Shown here: positions 5,141 through 6,563 of the stretch, piece by piece | Position numbering within the stretch: the stretch's first letter is position 1 | How the letters are laid out: each line of letters opens with the position of its first letter | NCBI GenBank assembly: GCA_964571375.1 | Contig: CAZNBL010000067.1 | Span: forward strand, 1 to 6,563 | Direction of reading: 5' to 3' | Length of the DNA stretch: 6,563 bases | DNA from: JAFTYR01 sp964571375 | GTDB lineage: Bacteria > Pseudomonadota > Gammaproteobacteria > Burkholderiales > Burkholderiaceae_F | Translations under genes and position numbers: made by a program | Notes under the pieces: generated by a model | Database searches by the model: none | Told to the model about the DNA's origin: nothing | What the model saw: the letters and a program-made list of their open reading frames with translations, nothing else

Positions 5141-6563
5141 ATGCAGAACGTTGATTTTTCTACTATTTCCCGGATTTCAGAGGCGATCAGCGGAATTGCC
5201 GACGGCAAAAAACTGCGTTGCGCCCGCCCCAAGGGCAGCGCCGAGGCCCTCTCGGTAGCCCAGGAAGCGGTAAGCGCAAAAGCAGCGGGCCGCCTCCTCA
5301 TGGTGATCTGTGCGGATCCGACGGACGTACTGCGTTTAAGCGATGAAATTCCCTGGTTTGACAGCACGCTTCGCTGTGCGGTGCTCCCCGACTGGGAAAC
5401 ACTGCCCTACGATCAGTTAAGCCCGCATGCCGACCTCGTAGGCGAGCGTCTCGAAACGCTCTATGCACTCTTAAACCGCGATCAGCTTAAAAAGCCGATC
5501 GATGTATTGCTGGTTTCGGCAACAACCGCCGCTCAGAAACTTGCTCCGCGCTCCTTTATTTCGTCGACCACCTTCTTCTTTAAAGAAGGCGAAGAAATCG
5601 ATATTGAAAATTTAAGATCGTCTCTGACTGCCGCAGGCTACGAGCACGTTTCTCAAGTCGTTGCTCCCGGCGAATACTCCTGCAGAGGCGGTTTGATCGA
5701 TCTATTCCCGATGGGCGCACAAAAGCCCTTCCGTCTGGATTTCTTCGATGATGAAATCGAACAGATCCGGGTATTCGACCCCGACACTCAGAGATCCGAA
5801 GAAAGGGTCAAGGAAGTACGCGTTCTGCCGGGCCATGAATTCCCGATGGACAAGGCTTCGAGAGCCGCGTTTTTATCCCGCTGGAGAGAAATATTCCCGG
5901 GCGATCCGTCCAAAGTACCGCTCTACAAGAACCTGCAGAGCGGCATTGCCGCGGCCGGTATCGAAAATTATCTGCCGCTCTTTTTCGAAGCGACCGAAAC
6001 GCTCTTCGACTATACGGGCAAGCGTACCTCGGTGATCCTTTCGGGGCCCGTTGAAGAATCGCTGCAGCACTTCGAAAAAGAAACCAAGGAAAGAGCCAAG
6101 TTCCTCGAAGCCGACAACGAGCGTCCGCTTCTGCCCTTAAAGGACCTCTTTCAGCCGGGCCCGGAATTCTTTACGAACCTTTCCGCTTTTGCCCGCATTC
6201 AGTTTTTGAATGCTCCTGACGGACAGCAGTGCGAACTGCCGCCGCTTGCGATCGACCGCTCGAAGACCGATCCGCTCACCGCTCTTAAGGATTACCGCAT
6301 CGTGTGCGGCGCGGAAAAGCGCCGTATGCTCATTGTGGCTCCGAGCCGCGGCAGAGCCGACACTATCGGCGAACTCTTCAAGGACAACGCTTTTGACTGC
6401 GCTCAGAGCGCCGACTTCGATGCCTTTTTGAATTCGGACGAGCCTTGCGCGATCACTGTGGGTCCTCTCTACTCCGGCATGTTGCTGAAATCTCCGGCGA
6501 TTGCAGTCATCACGGAAGCAGAACTCTATGCGGCAAGTCCGAGACAGTCGCACAGAAGACGAC
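5141..6563 (+). CDS. mfd: Mfd transcription-repair coupling factor, N-terminal part
   Basis: Mfd pushes stalled RNA polymerase off DNA lesions and recruits UvrA for nucleotide-excision repair. The 474 visible residues are the UvrB-like N-terminal region and linker: DWETLPYDQLSPH (84-96), GEYSCRGGLIDLFPMG (177-192), RLDFFDDEIEQIRVFD (198-213) and LPGHEFPMDKA (229-239) match E. coli Mfd closely. Domain 3 covers about 340-460. The window ends at ASPRQSHRRR, aligned near the basic segment before the RNA-polymerase-interacting domain, so that domain, the helicase motor and the C-terminal UvrA-masking domain lie outside. The full protein should be about 1,150 residues. The start is ATG 5141, 33 nt after the glycosylase stop. 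No clear Shine-Dalgarno precedes it, and a TTG two codons upstream is a weaker alternative. No terminator lies between, so cotranscription with the repair gene upstream is likely. Confidence 0.97.
   Translation, partial: MQNVDFSTISRISEAISGIADGKKLRCARPKGSAEALSVAQEAVSAKAAGRLLMVICADPTDVLRLSDEIPWFDSTLRCAVLPDWETLPYDQLSPHADLVGERLETLYALLNRDQLKKPIDVLLVSATTAAQKLAPRSFISSTTFFFKEGEEIDIENLRSSLTAAGYEHVSQVVAPGEYSCRGGLIDLFPMGAQKPFRLDFFDDEIEQIRVFDPDTQRSEERVKEVRVLPGHEFPMDKASRAAFLSRWREIFPGDPSKVPLYKNLQSGIAAAGIENYLPLFFEATETLFDYTGKRTSVILSGPVEESLQHFEKETKERAKFLEADNERPLLPLKDLFQPGPEFFTNLSAFARIQFLNAPDGQQCELPPLAIDRSKTDPLTALKDYRIVCGAEKRRMLIVAPSRGRADTIGELFKDNAFDCAQSADFDAFLNSDEPCAITVGPLYSGMLLKSPAIAVITEAELYAASPRQSHRRR

Overview
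This looks like ordinary chromosomal DNA from a betaproteobacterium. The protein sequences point to Burkholderiales, and the moderate GC content with this gene set would fit the Sutterellaceae group; that placement is inference from memory of protein families, not a search. Seven protein genes are visible, two of them cut by the window edges. I see no mobile element, CRISPR array, tRNA or rRNA.

Left part (1-1910, minus strand): an OmpR/EnvZ-type two-component operon. The response regulator comes first, followed 12 nt later by the sensor kinase, which starts at GTG and runs off the left edge inside its ATP-binding domain.

Middle (1911-2398): a 488-nt divergent intergenic region, more AT-rich than its surroundings. 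It holds a near-perfect 13-bp dyad (2129-2156) flanked by candidate promoters facing both ways. A TGTAACAA octamer in the dyad's left arm recurs just before the response-regulator start.

Right part (2399-6563, plus strand): first a secreted protein of unknown function with four exact 12-residue repeats, then a compact set of housekeeping genes: tsaB (tRNA t6A synthesis), rimI (ribosomal protein S18 N-acetyltransferase), a family-4 iron-sulfur uracil-DNA glycosylase, and the 5' part of mfd (transcription-repair coupling factor). tsaB-rimI-udg are 4 nt apart or overlapping; mfd follows after 33 nt and is probably cotranscribed. The set joins translation fidelity (TsaB, RimI) with DNA repair (uracil excision, transcription-coupled repair).

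I found no clearly new system. The best leads are the 12-residue-repeat secreted protein beside the two-component operon, the dyad between the divergent promoters, and a hairpin that covers the tsaB ribosome binding site only on transcripts that begin upstream of the tsaB promoter.
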